NCBI RefSeq assembly: GCF_036518555.1
Contig: NZ_DATDMY010000132.1
Span: 22,424-86,423 of the forward strand
Length of the DNA stretch: 64,000 nucleotides
Direction: 5' to 3'
Origin: Dokdonella_A sp036518555
GTDB lineage: Bacteria; Pseudomonadota; Gammaproteobacteria; Xanthomonadales; Rhodanobacteraceae
Shown here: piece by piece, positions 51,469-60,745 of the stretch
Layout: every line of letters begins with the position of its first letter
How positions within the stretch are numbered: the stretch's first letter is position 1
Notes under the pieces: model-generated
Told to the model about the DNA's origin: nothing
Database searches by the model: none
The model's input: only the letters and a program-made list of their open reading frames with translations
Translations under genes and position numbers: made by a program

Positions 51469-52316
51469 ATCCGACGACGCTGGTGACCGCGGCCGAACTC
51501 GCTCGACTGCAGGCGCGCGGCAGCGTGCTCGTGGCCGACTGCCGCTTCGACCTCGCCGATGCGGCCAAGGGCGAACGCGAGTGGGCGCAGGCGCACGTCC
51601 CCGGCGCGGTCTACTTTCACCTCGACCGCGATCTGTCCGACCTCTCCAAGCGCGCCCTCGGCCGCCACCCGTTGCCGCACGATCTCGTGTTCTCCGCCGC
51701 GCTCGCACGCGCGGGTTGGCGACCCGGCGTCGACGTCGTCGCCTACGACGACGCGCAAGGCGCGCTCGCGGCGGCGCGCATGTGGTGGTTGCTGCGCCTC
51801 GCCGGCGTGCGCAACGTGGCCGTGCTCGACGGTGGCTGGGCAGCGTGGCGCGACGCCGGCCTGCCGATCGAGTCCGGCGCCGCCGTGACCGAGCAAAGCA
51901 CGGTGCAGCTCGCGCTCGATCGCGCCCAGGTCGTCTGGTTCGACGAGCTCGAGCGCCGCCGCGCGAGCGGCGACGTGCTGCTCCTCGATGCGCGTGCCGC
52001 GCCGCGCTATCGCGGTGAGATCGAACCGATCGACACCGTCGCCGGGCACGTGCCCGGCGCACGCAACCGGCCGTTCGCGGACAACCTGCAGGATGGTGGC
52101 CGCTTCAAACCGCGCGAACGGCTGCGGAACGAATTCGAGTCGCTGCTCGAAGGACGACCTGCGCGCGATGTCGTGCACATGTGCGGCTCCGGCGTCACCG
52201 CATGCCACAACCTGCTCGCGATGGAATACGCCGGCCTCGCCGGCTCGCGCGTGTTCGCACCTTCGTGGAGCGGTTGGATCAGCGATCCTTCGCGTGCGGT
52301 GGCGAGTGGCGAATAG
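51465..52316 (+). CDS. Thiosulfate/3-mercaptopyruvate sulfurtransferase
   Basis: 283 aa with two rhodanese domains. The catalytic loop is CGSGVT with Cys240 (MCGSGVTACHNLLAM); CGSGVT is typical of mercaptopyruvate-type (SseA) enzymes. The first domain lacks the Cys, as usual. Sulfur transfer to thiophilic acceptors in the cytosol. Confidence 0.92.
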   Translation: MNPTTLVTAAELARLQARGSVLVADCRFDLADAAKGEREWAQAHVPGAVYFHLDRDLSDLSKRALGRHPLPHDLVFSAALARAGWRPGVDVVAYDDAQGALAAARMWWLLRLAGVRNVAVLDGGWAAWRDAGLPIESGAAVTEQSTVQLALDRAQVVWFDELERRRASGDVLLLDARAAPRYRGEIEPIDTVAGHVPGARNRPFADNLQDGGRFKPRERLRNEFESLLEGRPARDVVHMCGSGVTACHNLLAMEYAGLAGSRVFAPSWSGWISDPSRAVASGE

Positions 52317-52376
52317 AAGCGGCAGCCCGGAGCACGAAGCCTTCGCAGCGCAAGGCTTGCATCAACGGCGCACCAC

Positions 52377-53132
52377 CTAGCCCTTCGCCTTGAGGCGCGC
52401 GACGAGCGTGTGCAGCACGGCCTGCGCCTCGGGTGCGAACCAGCGATCGAGGAAATCCTCGACCGGCAGCGCGCGCGGGTCGGCGAACACGGCGGCGAGG
52501 TCGGCGCGGGCGAGGCGCCGCGTTTCGGCCATCGCGTGCGGCGGGAACGCGAGCAGTTCCCCGAGCCATGCGATTGCGCGTGGCACGACCGCGTGCCCGT
52601 CGACGAGTTCGTCGACGAGGCCGATCGCATCGGCCTGCTCGGCGTCGAGCATCGCACCGACGACCATGAGGCGCTCCGCGCGGTAGGCACCGACGAGTCG
52701 GCGCAGCGCGGCCTGGATGCATTCCGGCACGGACAGGCCGACCTGCACTTCGTTGAGTCCGATGCGATAGGCGCCGCGCGCCATGACGCGGTAGTCGCAC
52801 ATGATCGACAGCACGGCGCCACCCGCGGGCGCGTGGCCGGTGATCGCCGCGACGACCGGGATCGGCGAACGCGCGAGCGCGCCGCACAGGCCGAAGAAGT
52901 CGTGCCAGAACCCGCGGAACTCGTCGCGTCCGAGCTGCAGCAGGGCGGGCACGTCCAGTCCGGCGGAGAACAATCCGGGCGAGCCGGAAACGACGAGCGC
53001 GCGCATGCCTTCGCTCGGCGCCGCCTCCACCGCCACGCGCAGCGCATGCACGAGGCCCGGATCGAGCGCGTTCACGGGCGCGCGCGCGAGGCGCAGTTCC
53101 TGGATCGTGTCGTGCTGGATGATGTCGAGCAT
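52377..53132 (-). CDS. Crotonase-family protein resembling delta3-delta2-enoyl-CoA isomerase
   Basis: 251 aa crotonase fold. HAPAGGAVLSIMCDYRVMA is the oxyanion-hole region, lacking the first hydratase Glu; IGLNEVQVGLSVPE keeps the second. LNEVQ-G and the lost first Glu are the pattern of mitochondrial-type ECI1 isomerases, which use one Glu, rather than of hydratases. It would shift double bonds in unsaturated acyl-CoAs for beta-oxidation. Stands alone, convergent with the sulfurtransferase. Confidence 0.83.
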   Translation of the reverse strand: MLDIIQHDTIQELRLARAPVNALDPGLVHALRVAVEAAPSEGMRALVVSGSPGLFSAGLDVPALLQLGRDEFRGFWHDFFGLCGALARSPIPVVAAITGHAPAGGAVLSIMCDYRVMARGAYRIGLNEVQVGLSVPECIQAALRRLVGAYRAERLMVVGAMLDAEQADAIGLVDELVDGHAVVPRAIAWLGELLAFPPHAMAETRRLARADLAAVFADPRALPVEDFLDRWFAPEAQAVLHTLVARLKAKG

Positions 53133-53174
53133 GGGGCGTCCTGCGGCGGCGGTGCGTCGGCGGGAAAGGCGTCG

Positions 53175-54602
53175 TCAGCCTTCGTTCGGCGACCAATGGT
53201 ATTTCACCGCGTAGTCGAGCGTCGCCTTGCCGCCCGCGGGGACCGCGACACGGAATTCGAGCAGGTCGGGGCTCTGCTTGGCGGGCTTGACGCTCGACGA
53301 CACGAGCGTCCACGCGCGCCAGCGGTTCGGATGTTCGCGCACGCTGACCTCGCGCGCGGTCTCGCCGCTGTTGGTCAGCGTGATGCGGAATCCTTCCTCG
53401 AGTTCGCGCGCGGCCTTGTCGACCTTGAACGCAGTGCGCTCGCGCGCGACCGCGAGGTCGAACGCGACGCCAAGGTTGACGAGCACGTCGCGCCCCTTGG
53501 CGACGTCGGTGATGCGGTTCTCGCCGAGCAGTTCGGTGCGACCGTCCTTGTCGCGCGTGAGCACGCGCAGGTTGCCGCCGGGGAGGTTCTCCGCCGCGAC
53601 GAACGACAGCTGGCTCTGCACGGGACCGCTGCCGGCCTGCCACGCATCCGGTTCGAGCATCGGCTTCGGCGGGAACCACGCACCTCCGGTCTCGTAGACC
53701 CAGCGGCGCTCGCACGCGATGGCGCTGCTCGCATAGAGCGGCACCTGCGTCACGCTCGCATCGGGGAGATCGAGCGACCCGTCGATCGCGTAGGCGCGAT
53801 AGTCGCCGAGCGAGGATTGCTCCGGCATCCCTTCCGGTGCCGGCGCGGGCGCTGCGGCGGCCTTCATCATCATGACGCGCGGGCCGCGATCGAACTTGGC
53901 GAAGTTCGGCGAGCCCGCGATGAGCTTGAGCTGCGCTCCCGCGAAATCGCGGCCGCTGCGATTGGCGATGCTCGCGAGCGCATCGAGACGCAGGCGGCAA
54001 CCGTCGTCACCGAGCAGCAGCGCGGAGTACGCGGCCCGCCAGCCGAGTCCGGATGTCGGATACGTCAATGTCGCCGCTGCTGCGCCGCCCTTGCCGTCGA
54101 CCGCGACCTGCAGCGTGCTGCCAGGCATGCCCGATCCCTCGGCGAACTCGACGCGCACGTAGTCGCGCACGTAACTGATGCGGCCGCCCGTTGCGCGGAT
54201 GCCGACGCCGTTGCCGTCGATCGCGACCAGCGTGCCCTCCGCGAGCGGCTTGCCGTCCGGGCCGAACACCTGCACGACTTCGCCGCGATGCGCAGCGAGC
54301 AGGCCCGCGTCGCCGGCGGAGATCACGCGCTGCCCGAGCACGCGTGCAGCGCCGCCGAAATCGATCGAAACCGCCTCGGTATCGAGCATCGTCGGCAGGC
54401 CGTCGACGATCACCGTCTGGCGGCCGCCGGCAAGCGGAATCTCGCGTCCTTCATGCACGATCGCGTGGCCATCCGCGATCGGCTGGTTGCCCGCTTCGAA
54501 CAGCGTGTCGCTGTCGCTGCGGTAGATCGTGACGGCGGGACCGGCGGCGTGGACGAGCGTGGATGCGGCGCTCATGGCGATCACCAGCAGGTTGTGGCGC
54601 AT
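53175..54602 (-). CDS. DUF4139 domain-containing exported protein
   Basis: 475 aa from the ATG at 54602, which gives a signal peptide (MRHNLLVIAMSAASTLVHA). The mature part matches the DUF4139 layout: an N-terminal beta domain (VTIYRSDSDTLFEAGNQPI), TSGLGWRAAYSALL and IANRSGRDFAGAQLKLIAG, and a C-terminal domain ending in TLDYAVKYHW. Role unknown. Divergent from the copper chaperone with a shared promoter palindrome. Confidence 0.85.
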   Translation of the reverse strand: MRHNLLVIAMSAASTLVHAAGPAVTIYRSDSDTLFEAGNQPIADGHAIVHEGREIPLAGGRQTVIVDGLPTMLDTEAVSIDFGGAARVLGQRVISAGDAGLLAAHRGEVVQVFGPDGKPLAEGTLVAIDGNGVGIRATGGRISYVRDYVRVEFAEGSGMPGSTLQVAVDGKGGAAAATLTYPTSGLGWRAAYSALLLGDDGCRLRLDALASIANRSGRDFAGAQLKLIAGSPNFAKFDRGPRVMMMKAAAAPAPAPEGMPEQSSLGDYRAYAIDGSLDLPDASVTQVPLYASSAIACERRWVYETGGAWFPPKPMLEPDAWQAGSGPVQSQLSFVAAENLPGGNLRVLTRDKDGRTELLGENRITDVAKGRDVLVNLGVAFDLAVARERTAFKVDKAARELEEGFRITLTNSGETAREVSVREHPNRWRAWTLVSSSVKPAKQSPDLLEFRVAVPAGGKATLDYAVKYHWSPNEG

Positions 54603-54630
54603 GGTCGCACTCCTGTTGCGCGGGAGGGAT

Positions 54631-54647
54631 GCGGCTATCATAGCCGC
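54631..54647. promoter_or_regulatory. 17-bp palindrome holding both divergent -10 boxes
   Basis: GCGGCTAT-C-ATAGCCGC. On the plus strand TATCAT (54636-54641) lies 22 bp before the copper-chaperone ATG; on the minus strand TATGAT lies 34 bp before the DUF4139 ATG. One regulator could control both. Confidence 0.5.
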
Positions 54648-54663
54648 GACATCGGAGGCTGCC

Positions 54664-55110
54664 ATGGTCCACCTGCGCGTCGTTCCGCTCCTGCTCATGC
54701 TGCCGTTCGCGTCGTCGAGCGCGCATGCCGACGGCAAGCTCGGCGTTTTCGACGCCTGGATCCGCGCCGCGCCACCCGGTGCGACGATGACCGCCGGCTA
54801 TGCGACCCTGAAGAACAGCGGGGATGAACCGCTGACCGTGCTCACGGTGCAAAGCGATGCATTCCGGCTCACGTCGCTGCACGAGACGATCGTCGACCGC
54901 GACGTGTCCAGGATGCGAGAGGTGCATCGGCTCGTGCTCGAACCCGGCAGCGAGATCCGGCTCGCTCCGGGCGGCAAGCACCTCATGCTGATGCAACCGC
55001 GGCACGAGATCGCGGTCGGCGACAAGGTGCAGGTGATGTTCCTGCTCGCCGACGGCACGCGCCTGGAAACCTATTTCGACGTCGTCGCACCCGATTCCGG
55101 CGAAGACTGA
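54664..55110 (+). CDS. PCuAC periplasmic copper chaperone
   Basis: 148 aa. Signal peptide to about ASSSAHA. Cupredoxin-like fold with LHETIVDRDVSRM and GGKHLMLM, matching the H-x10-M-x21-H-x-M copper motif of PCuAC (the first M is replaced by Glu). Delivers Cu(I) to cytochrome oxidase. Its 3' end overlaps the convergent thioesterase by 40 bp. Confidence 0.88.
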   Translation: MVHLRVVPLLLMLPFASSSAHADGKLGVFDAWIRAAPPGATMTAGYATLKNSGDEPLTVLTVQSDAFRLTSLHETIVDRDVSRMREVHRLVLEPGSEIRLAPGGKHLMLMQPRHEIAVGDKVQVMFLLADGTRLETYFDVVAPDSGED

Positions 55111-55535
55111 CACGCGCTGCGGATCGCCCGCGGCAACGGCACCGATCGCCCGCTCGCGGGGTCGATCCACACCATGACGACCTCGCCGTCCGCGTAGGCG
55201 ACCGTGGCATCGTGCTCGTCGACGATGCGGTGGGAGATCGTCAGCGAGGAAGTGCCGAGGCGGATTGCGGCCAGTTCGACCGCGATGCGCGCGGGCCAGG
55301 CGAGCTGGCGGCGGTAGTTGACCTGCGCCGCGGCGACGACGGGCATCATCGTCTCGTCGAACCATGCGCCTTCGATCCCCGCGAGCCAGGCGAGGCGCGC
55401 TTCCTGCGCGTAGACGAGGAACGCCGCATTGTTGACGTGATTGAACGCATCGAGGTCGCCCCACCGCACTTCCATCGGCACGCGCGCGAGCACGGGCGCG
55501 GCGGGCGCGACCGCGTCGGCGTCGATGCCGGTCAT
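55071..55535 (-). CDS. Acyl-CoA thioesterase (hotdog, 4HBT)
   Basis: 154 aa. VRWGDLDAFNHVNNAAFLVY is the hotdog active-site helix, with Asp27 as catalytic acid. Substrate unknown. The start overlaps the uvrA stop by ATGA, so the two are co-translated; downstream it runs into the copper-chaperone 3' end. Confidence 0.88.
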   Translation of the reverse strand: MTGIDADAVAPAAPVLARVPMEVRWGDLDAFNHVNNAAFLVYAQEARLAWLAGIEGAWFDETMMPVVAAAQVNYRRQLAWPARIAVELAAIRLGTSSLTISHRIVDEHDATVAYADGEVVMVWIDPASGRSVPLPRAIRSACQSSPESGATTSK

Positions 55536-58399
55536 GCGGCCTCCTTGCGACCGCGCTTGCGCGGCACCGCAGTCGTGCCGGCGAGGGCGCGCGCGAGGAA
55601 CCGGCCCGTATGCGAGCCCGACACGCGCGCGATCTGTTCCGGAGTGCCGGTCGCGACGATCGAGCCGCCGCGGCCGCCACCCTCGGGGCCGAGGTCGACG
55701 ATCCAGTCCGCGGTCTTGATCACGTCGAGATTGTGCTCGATCACCACCACCGTGTTGCCGTCGTCGGCGAGCCGCTGCAGCACGCCGAGCAACTGCTCGA
55801 TGTCGTGGAAGTGCAGGCCGGTGGTCGGTTCGTCGAGGATATACAGCGTGCGCCCCGTGTCGCGCTTGCTGAGCTCGCGCGACAGCTTCACGCGCTGCGC
55901 CTCGCCGCCGGACAACGTCGTCGCGCTCTGCCCGAGCTTGATGTAGGTGAGTCCGACGTGCATGAGCGTTTCGAGCTTGCGCGCGAGTACGGGCACCGGC
56001 TCGAACAGCTTGTGGGCGTCCTCGACGGTCATCTCGAGCACGTCCGCGATCGTGTGGCCCTTGTAGGTGATCTCGAGCGTTTCGCGGTTGTAGCGCTTGC
56101 CATGGCAGACGTCGCACGGCACGTAGACATCGGGCAGGAAGTGCATTTCGACCTTGATGAGGCCGTCGCCTTCGCACGCTTCGCAACGACCACCCTTGAC
56201 GTTGAAGCTGAAGCGGCCGGGACCGTAGCCGCGCGAACGCGCCTCGGGTACCTGGGCGAACAGCTCGCGCAGCGGCGTGAACAGGCCCGTGTAGGTGGCG
56301 GGATTCGAACGCGGCGTGCGCCCGATCGGCGACTGGTCGATGTCGACCACCTTGTCGAACAGCTCGAGTCCGTGGATCGCGCGGAACGGCGCCGGCTTCT
56401 CGTTCGCACCGTTGAGTTCCGCTGCCGTGTACTTGTGCAAGGTGTCGTTGATCAGGGTCGACTTGCCCGAGCCCGACACGCCGGTGATGCAGGTGAACAG
56501 GCCCGCGGGGATCTCGAGGTCGACGTCCTTCAAGTTGTTGCCGCTGGCGCCGAGCAGGCGGAGCATCTTGTCGGGATCGGCCTGTCGCCTTCGCTTCGGC
56601 ACCTCGATGCCGCGCTGCCCGGACAGGTATTGCCCCGTGAGCGAACGCTTCGACTTGAGGATCGCGTCGATGTTGCCCTGCGCGACGATCTCGCCGCCGT
56701 GCACGCCCGCGCCCGGGCCGATATCGACGATGTGGTCGGCGAGGCGGATTGCATCCTCGTCGTGCTCGACGACGATGACCGTGTTGCCGAGGTCGCGCAA
56801 GCGGTTCAGCGTGCCGAGCAGGCGTTCGTTGTCGCGCTGGTGCAGGCCGATCGACGGTTCGTCGAGCACGTACATGACACCGACGAGGCCCGCGCCGATC
56901 TGCGAGGCGAGCCGGATGCGCTGCGCTTCGCCGCCCGACAGCGAGTCCGCCTGGCGATCGAGCGTGAGGTAGTCGAGGCCGACGTCGACGAGGAAATGCA
57001 GGCGCTCGCGGATCTCCTTGACGATCTTCGCGGCGATCTCGCCGCGCCAGCCGGCGAGCTTGAGCGCCTTGAAGAACGCGAGCGACTGCTCGATCGGCAG
57101 CGCGGTCAGCGCGGGCAGGTTGGAGTCGCCGACGAACACGTTGCGCGCGCTGCGATTGAGCCGCTGCCCATGGCAGTCGGGACACGCGCGCTCGCTGATG
57201 AATTTCGCGAGCTCCTCGCGCACCGCGGGCGATTCGGTTTCCCGGTAGCGGCGTTCCAGGTTCGGCACGATGCCTTCGAACGCGTGCTTGCGCGTGACCG
57301 CGCCGCTCGCACCGGTCACGTAGCGGAAGCTGACCGGTTCTCCACCGGAGCCGAACAACACGTGATGGCGTGTCGCTTCCGGCAGGTCGTGCCACGGCGT
57401 GTCGACGTCGAACTTGTAGTGCTTGGCGAGCGAAAGGATCAGCTGGAAGTAGTACTGGTTGCGCCGGTCCCAGCCGCGCACCGCGCCCGCGGCGAGGCTC
57501 AGCTGCGGGTTGACGACGACGCGCGCGGGATCGAAGAACTGGGTGACGCCGAGGCCGTCGCAGGCCGGGCAGGCGCCGACCGGTGAGTTGAACGAGAACA
57601 GGCGCGGCTCGAGTTCGGGCAGCGAGTAGTCGCAGACCGGGCAGGAGAAGCGCGACGAATACGTGACCTCGGCCGCCTTCGCGTCGTCGAGGTCGACGAG
57701 GATCGCGATGCCTTCGCCGAGTCGCAGGGCGGTCTCGAACGACTCGGCGAGGCGCTGCTTGATGTCGGTCTTGGGACGGAAGCGGTCGATCACGACCTCG
57801 ATCGTGTGTTTCTGGCGCAGCGCGAGCGCGGGCACCGCGTCGAGTTCGTGCACGGTGCCGTCGACGCGTGCGCGCACGAAGCCCTGCGCGCGCAGCTGGT
57901 CGAACACCTGCACGTGCTCGCCCTTGCGCTCGCGCACGACCGGCGCGACGAGCATGTAGCGCTTGTCCGGGGGAAGTGCGAGCGTCGCGTCTACCATCTG
58001 GCTCACGGTCTGCGCCTCGAGCGGGATGCCGTGGTCGGGGCAACGCGGCGTGCCGACGCGCGCGAACAGCAGGCGCAGGTAGTCGTACACCTCGGTGATC
58101 GTACCGACGGTCGAGCGCGGGTTGTGCGAGGTCGACTTCTGCTCGATCGAGATCGCCGGCGACAGGCCCTCGATGTGGTCGACGTCCGGCTTCTCCATGA
58201 TCGAGAGGAACTGGCGCGCGTAAGCCGACAGCGACTCGACGTAGCGGCGCTGCCCCTCGGCGTAGATCGTGTCGAACGCGAGCGACGACTTGCCTGAGCC
58301 GGACAACCCGGTAATGACGATCAGCTTGTCGCGCGGCAGATCGAGGTCGATGTTCTTGAGGTTGTGCGTGCGCGCACCGCGGATGCGTATCGTGTCCAT
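55532..58399 (-). CDS. uvrA: Excinuclease ABC subunit A
   Basis: 955 aa. Two ABC ATPase modules: Walker A GLSGSGKSSLAFDT and GVSGSGKSTLIND; signatures LSGGEAQRIRLA and LSGGEAQRVKLS. Zinc sites CPVCDYSLPE with CPACDG, and CEACEGDG with CDVC. DNA damage recognition with UvrB. A hairpin with 9-bp stem lies upstream; no LexA box noticed. Confidence 0.97.
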   Translation of the reverse strand: MDTIRIRGARTHNLKNIDLDLPRDKLIVITGLSGSGKSSLAFDTIYAEGQRRYVESLSAYARQFLSIMEKPDVDHIEGLSPAISIEQKSTSHNPRSTVGTITEVYDYLRLLFARVGTPRCPDHGIPLEAQTVSQMVDATLALPPDKRYMLVAPVVRERKGEHVQVFDQLRAQGFVRARVDGTVHELDAVPALALRQKHTIEVVIDRFRPKTDIKQRLAESFETALRLGEGIAILVDLDDAKAAEVTYSSRFSCPVCDYSLPELEPRLFSFNSPVGACPACDGLGVTQFFDPARVVVNPQLSLAAGAVRGWDRRNQYYFQLILSLAKHYKFDVDTPWHDLPEATRHHVLFGSGGEPVSFRYVTGASGAVTRKHAFEGIVPNLERRYRETESPAVREELAKFISERACPDCHGQRLNRSARNVFVGDSNLPALTALPIEQSLAFFKALKLAGWRGEIAAKIVKEIRERLHFLVDVGLDYLTLDRQADSLSGGEAQRIRLASQIGAGLVGVMYVLDEPSIGLHQRDNERLLGTLNRLRDLGNTVIVVEHDEDAIRLADHIVDIGPGAGVHGGEIVAQGNIDAILKSKRSLTGQYLSGQRGIEVPKRRRQADPDKMLRLLGASGNNLKDVDLEIPAGLFTCITGVSGSGKSTLINDTLHKYTAAELNGANEKPAPFRAIHGLELFDKVVDIDQSPIGRTPRSNPATYTGLFTPLRELFAQVPEARSRGYGPGRFSFNVKGGRCEACEGDGLIKVEMHFLPDVYVPCDVCHGKRYNRETLEITYKGHTIADVLEMTVEDAHKLFEPVPVLARKLETLMHVGLTYIKLGQSATTLSGGEAQRVKLSRELSKRDTGRTLYILDEPTTGLHFHDIEQLLGVLQRLADDGNTVVVIEHNLDVIKTADWIVDLGPEGGGRGGSIVATGTPEQIARVSGSHTGRFLARALAGTTAVPRKRGRKEAA

Positions 58400-58703
58400 G
58401 GCGGGGGAGGTGTGGGGCGTCGTCCACTATAGCAAGGGAGGCGAGCTGGCCGGGCTGTGCGCGAGGCACCACGAGCCGGATGGCTGCGCGATGGATCTCG
58501 CACCGCTGGAGGCATCCGTTCATCGCGGCCCGCTCGGCGCGCACGACTGCGTGCGACGGCCCGCTCTGCGTGGAGCGGGCCAGTCGACCGTCGCGCGCGA
58601 AACGATGGCGAGGCGACCGCCGGCACGCCGTCGCCCGAATGCGTGCGTATTGCGCGCGCCTCGCGGGGCGACGGCACCGCCCCTTGCGTGCCGGAACAAC
58701 GAC
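58400..58703. other. Divergent uvrA-rplU spacer
   Basis: A 402-bp divergent gap in total. This left part holds the hairpin GGCCCGCTC / GAGCGGGCC (58558-58581) but no gene. The rplU promoter is at its right end. Confidence 0.5.
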
Positions 58704-58732
58704 TTGCGCGAGAAACCGCGCTCCGCTAGACT
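58704..58732 (+). promoter_or_regulatory. Promoter of rplU-rpmA
   Basis: -35 TTGCGC, 17 bp, -10 TAGACT, giving a leader of about 62 nt. Confidence 0.55.
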
Positions 58733-58801
58733 GCGCGGCTCGCTCCCGGTCCATTGGGCCCGGGGCAGGGCTGATTCCAGAATAACTACAGAGGCATAGC
58801 C

Positions 58802-59125
58802 ATGTACGCAATCATCGTCACCGGCGGTCGCCAGTACCGCGTGGCGCAGGGTGAAGTCCTGCGCGTCGAGAAGATCGCCGCCGACGTCGGCGCCGAGGTC
58901 AAGCTGGACCAGGTCCTGCTCGTCGGCGAAGGCGAGGGTGTCACCGTCGGCGCACCGCTGGTCGCGGGCGCGCTCGTCACCGCGAAGGTGAAGTCGCACG
59001 GTCGTGCGGAGAAGATCCGCATCGTCAAGTTCCGTCGCCGCAAGCATCACCGCAAGGAGATGGGGCACCGCCAGCACTACACCGAAATCGAAATCGTCGG
59101 CATCACCGGCGCGGGCAAGAAGTAA
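58802..59125 (+). CDS. rplU: 50S ribosomal protein L21
   Basis: 107 aa. MYAIIVTGGRQYRVAQGEVL, DQVLLVGEG and a basic end (KFRRRKHHRKEMGHRQHYTE) match L21. Binds 23S rRNA. Start 11 bp upstream of rpmA; the two are co-transcribed. Confidence 0.97.
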   Translation: MYAIIVTGGRQYRVAQGEVLRVEKIAADVGAEVKLDQVLLVGEGEGVTVGAPLVAGALVTAKVKSHGRAEKIRIVKFRRRKHHRKEMGHRQHYTEIEIVGITGAGKK

Positions 59126-59136
59126 GGAGCACGGCA

Positions 59137-59394
59137 ATGGCACACAAAAAGGCAGGCGGCTCAACCCGCAACGGTCGCGACTCGAACCCGAAGTACCTCG
59201 GTGTGAAGGTGTACGGCGGCCAGGCCGTCGAGGCCGGCAACATCATCGTGCGCCAGCGCGGCACGCGCTTCCATCCGGGCACGGGCGTCGGCCTCGGCCG
59301 CGACCACACGCTGTTCGCGCTCGTCGACGGTACGGTCGAGTTCAAGGTCAAGGGCGCCGAGGCGCGCAAGACGGTCAACGTGATTCCGGGCTGA
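59137..59394 (+). CDS. rpmA: 50S ribosomal protein L27
   Basis: 85 aa. MAHKKAGGSTRNGRDSNPKY is the standard N-terminus that reaches the peptidyl-transferase centre; no Firmicutes-like N-extension. AGG precedes the ATG. Terminator follows. Confidence 0.97.
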   Translation: MAHKKAGGSTRNGRDSNPKYLGVKVYGGQAVEAGNIIVRQRGTRFHPGTGVGLGRDHTLFALVDGTVEFKVKGAEARKTVNVIPG

Positions 59395-59420
59395 TCAACG
59401 CTCGCAATCGCCCAGCGAAG

Positions 59421-59443
59421 GCCCCGCCGCGAGCGGGGCTTTT
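59421..59443 (+). terminator. Terminator after rpmA
   Basis: GCCCCGC / GCGGGGC, 5-nt loop, four T. Confidence 0.85.
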
Positions 59444-59597
59444 CGTTTCTGGCCGAGGACTGGAACGCCCGCGAGCGCGCAGCTTTCCGCCCCCGTCCGC
59501 GCCTCTCGCATCGACAAGCTTGCCTGGCGCCGCCGGGCACCAGACCATTGGCAGCCCCCCGGGCCCCATCCCCCATCCCCCAGCCCCAGCCCTCAAA

Positions 59598-60641
59598 ATG
59601 AAATTCGTCGACGAAGCGGTCATCCAGGTCCATGCCGGCAATGGCGGCAACGGCTGCGTCAGCTTCCGGCGCGAGAAGTTCATTCCGTTCGGCGGTCCGG
59701 ACGGTGGCGACGGTGGCAGCGGCGGCAGCGTGTGGCTCGTCGCGGACGAGGGCATCAATACGCTCGTCGACTTCCGCCATCAGCGGGTGTTCCGTGCCCA
59801 ACGCGGCGAGAACGGCATGGGGCGGCAAATGGCCGGCAAGGGCGGCGAGGACACGGTCATCCGCGTCCCGGTCGGCACCGTCGTCATCAATACCGCGACC
59901 GACGAGGAGATCGGCGACCTCACCGCGCACGGCCAGCGCCTGCTGGTCGCCCAGGGCGGTCACGGGGGCCTCGGCAACATCCATTTCAAGAGCTCGGTCA
60001 ACCGCTCGCCGCGCAAGGCGACCCACGGCAGCGCCGGCGACGAGCGCGAGATCAAGCTCGAACTCAAGGTGCTCGCCGACGTCGGCCTGCTCGGCTTTCC
60101 CAACGCGGGCAAGTCGACCCTGATCCGCGCGGTTTCGGCGGCGACGCCGAAGGTCGCGGACTATCCGTTCACGACCTTGCAGCCGCACCTCGGTGTCGTG
60201 CGCATCGAGGCCGACCGCAGTTTCGTCATCGCCGATATCCCCGGTCTCATCGAGGGCGCGGCCGAAGGTGCGGGCCTCGGCATCCAGTTCCTCAAGCACG
60301 TCGCGCGCACGCGCCTGCTGCTGCACGTGGTCGACATCGCGCCGCTCGACGGCATCACCGATCCGGTCGCCGAGATCCGTGCGATCGAGAACGAACTCGC
60401 CGGATTCGACCCCGGGTTGCTCGATCGCCCGCGCTGGCTCGTGTTCAACAAGGTCGACCTGATTGCACCGGACGAGCGCGAAAAGGTCGCAAAGGCGATC
60501 GTTCGCAAGCTCAAGTGGAAGCAGCCGTGGTACCTCGTCTCGGCGATCGCGCGCGAGGGCACCTGGCCGCTCTGCCTCGACATCCAGCGCTTCTTCGACG
60601 AACAGAAGTACGCGGCCGAGGCGGCCGGGCAGGGCGCGTGA
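59598..60641 (+). CDS. obgE: GTPase Obg (CgtA)
   Basis: 347 aa. Glycine-rich OBG fold (about 1-158: MKFVDEAVIQVHAGNGGNGC, FGGPDGGDGGSGG), then GTPase domain with G1 GFPNAGKST, G3 DIPGLIEGAA and G4 NKVDL. No acidic C-tail as in E. coli. Acts in 50S assembly and stress control. A C-rich run (CCCCATCCCCCATCCCCC) precedes the ATG and there is no SD. Confidence 0.96.
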   Translation: MKFVDEAVIQVHAGNGGNGCVSFRREKFIPFGGPDGGDGGSGGSVWLVADEGINTLVDFRHQRVFRAQRGENGMGRQMAGKGGEDTVIRVPVGTVVINTATDEEIGDLTAHGQRLLVAQGGHGGLGNIHFKSSVNRSPRKATHGSAGDEREIKLELKVLADVGLLGFPNAGKSTLIRAVSAATPKVADYPFTTLQPHLGVVRIEADRSFVIADIPGLIEGAAEGAGLGIQFLKHVARTRLLLHVVDIAPLDGITDPVAEIRAIENELAGFDPGLLDRPRWLVFNKVDLIAPDEREKVAKAIVRKLKWKQPWYLVSAIAREGTWPLCLDIQRFFDEQKYAAEAAGQGA

Positions 60642-60660
60642 GCGTCGTCAGGGCAAAGAA

Positions 60661-60690
60661 AAAGCCGGCAACGCAGGCCGGCTTTCTCGA
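60661..60690. terminator. Bidirectional terminator obgE/rpsT
   Basis: AAAGCCGGC / GCCGGCTTT with 7-nt loop. On the minus strand it runs into TTTTTCTTT (good for rpsT); on the plus strand TTTCTC (weaker). Confidence 0.8.
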
Positions 60691-60745
60691 TACGTGCGGC
60701 CGGGACGGCCGCTCTTGCTGCGCAATCGGGGTCGAATGCGGGAAT

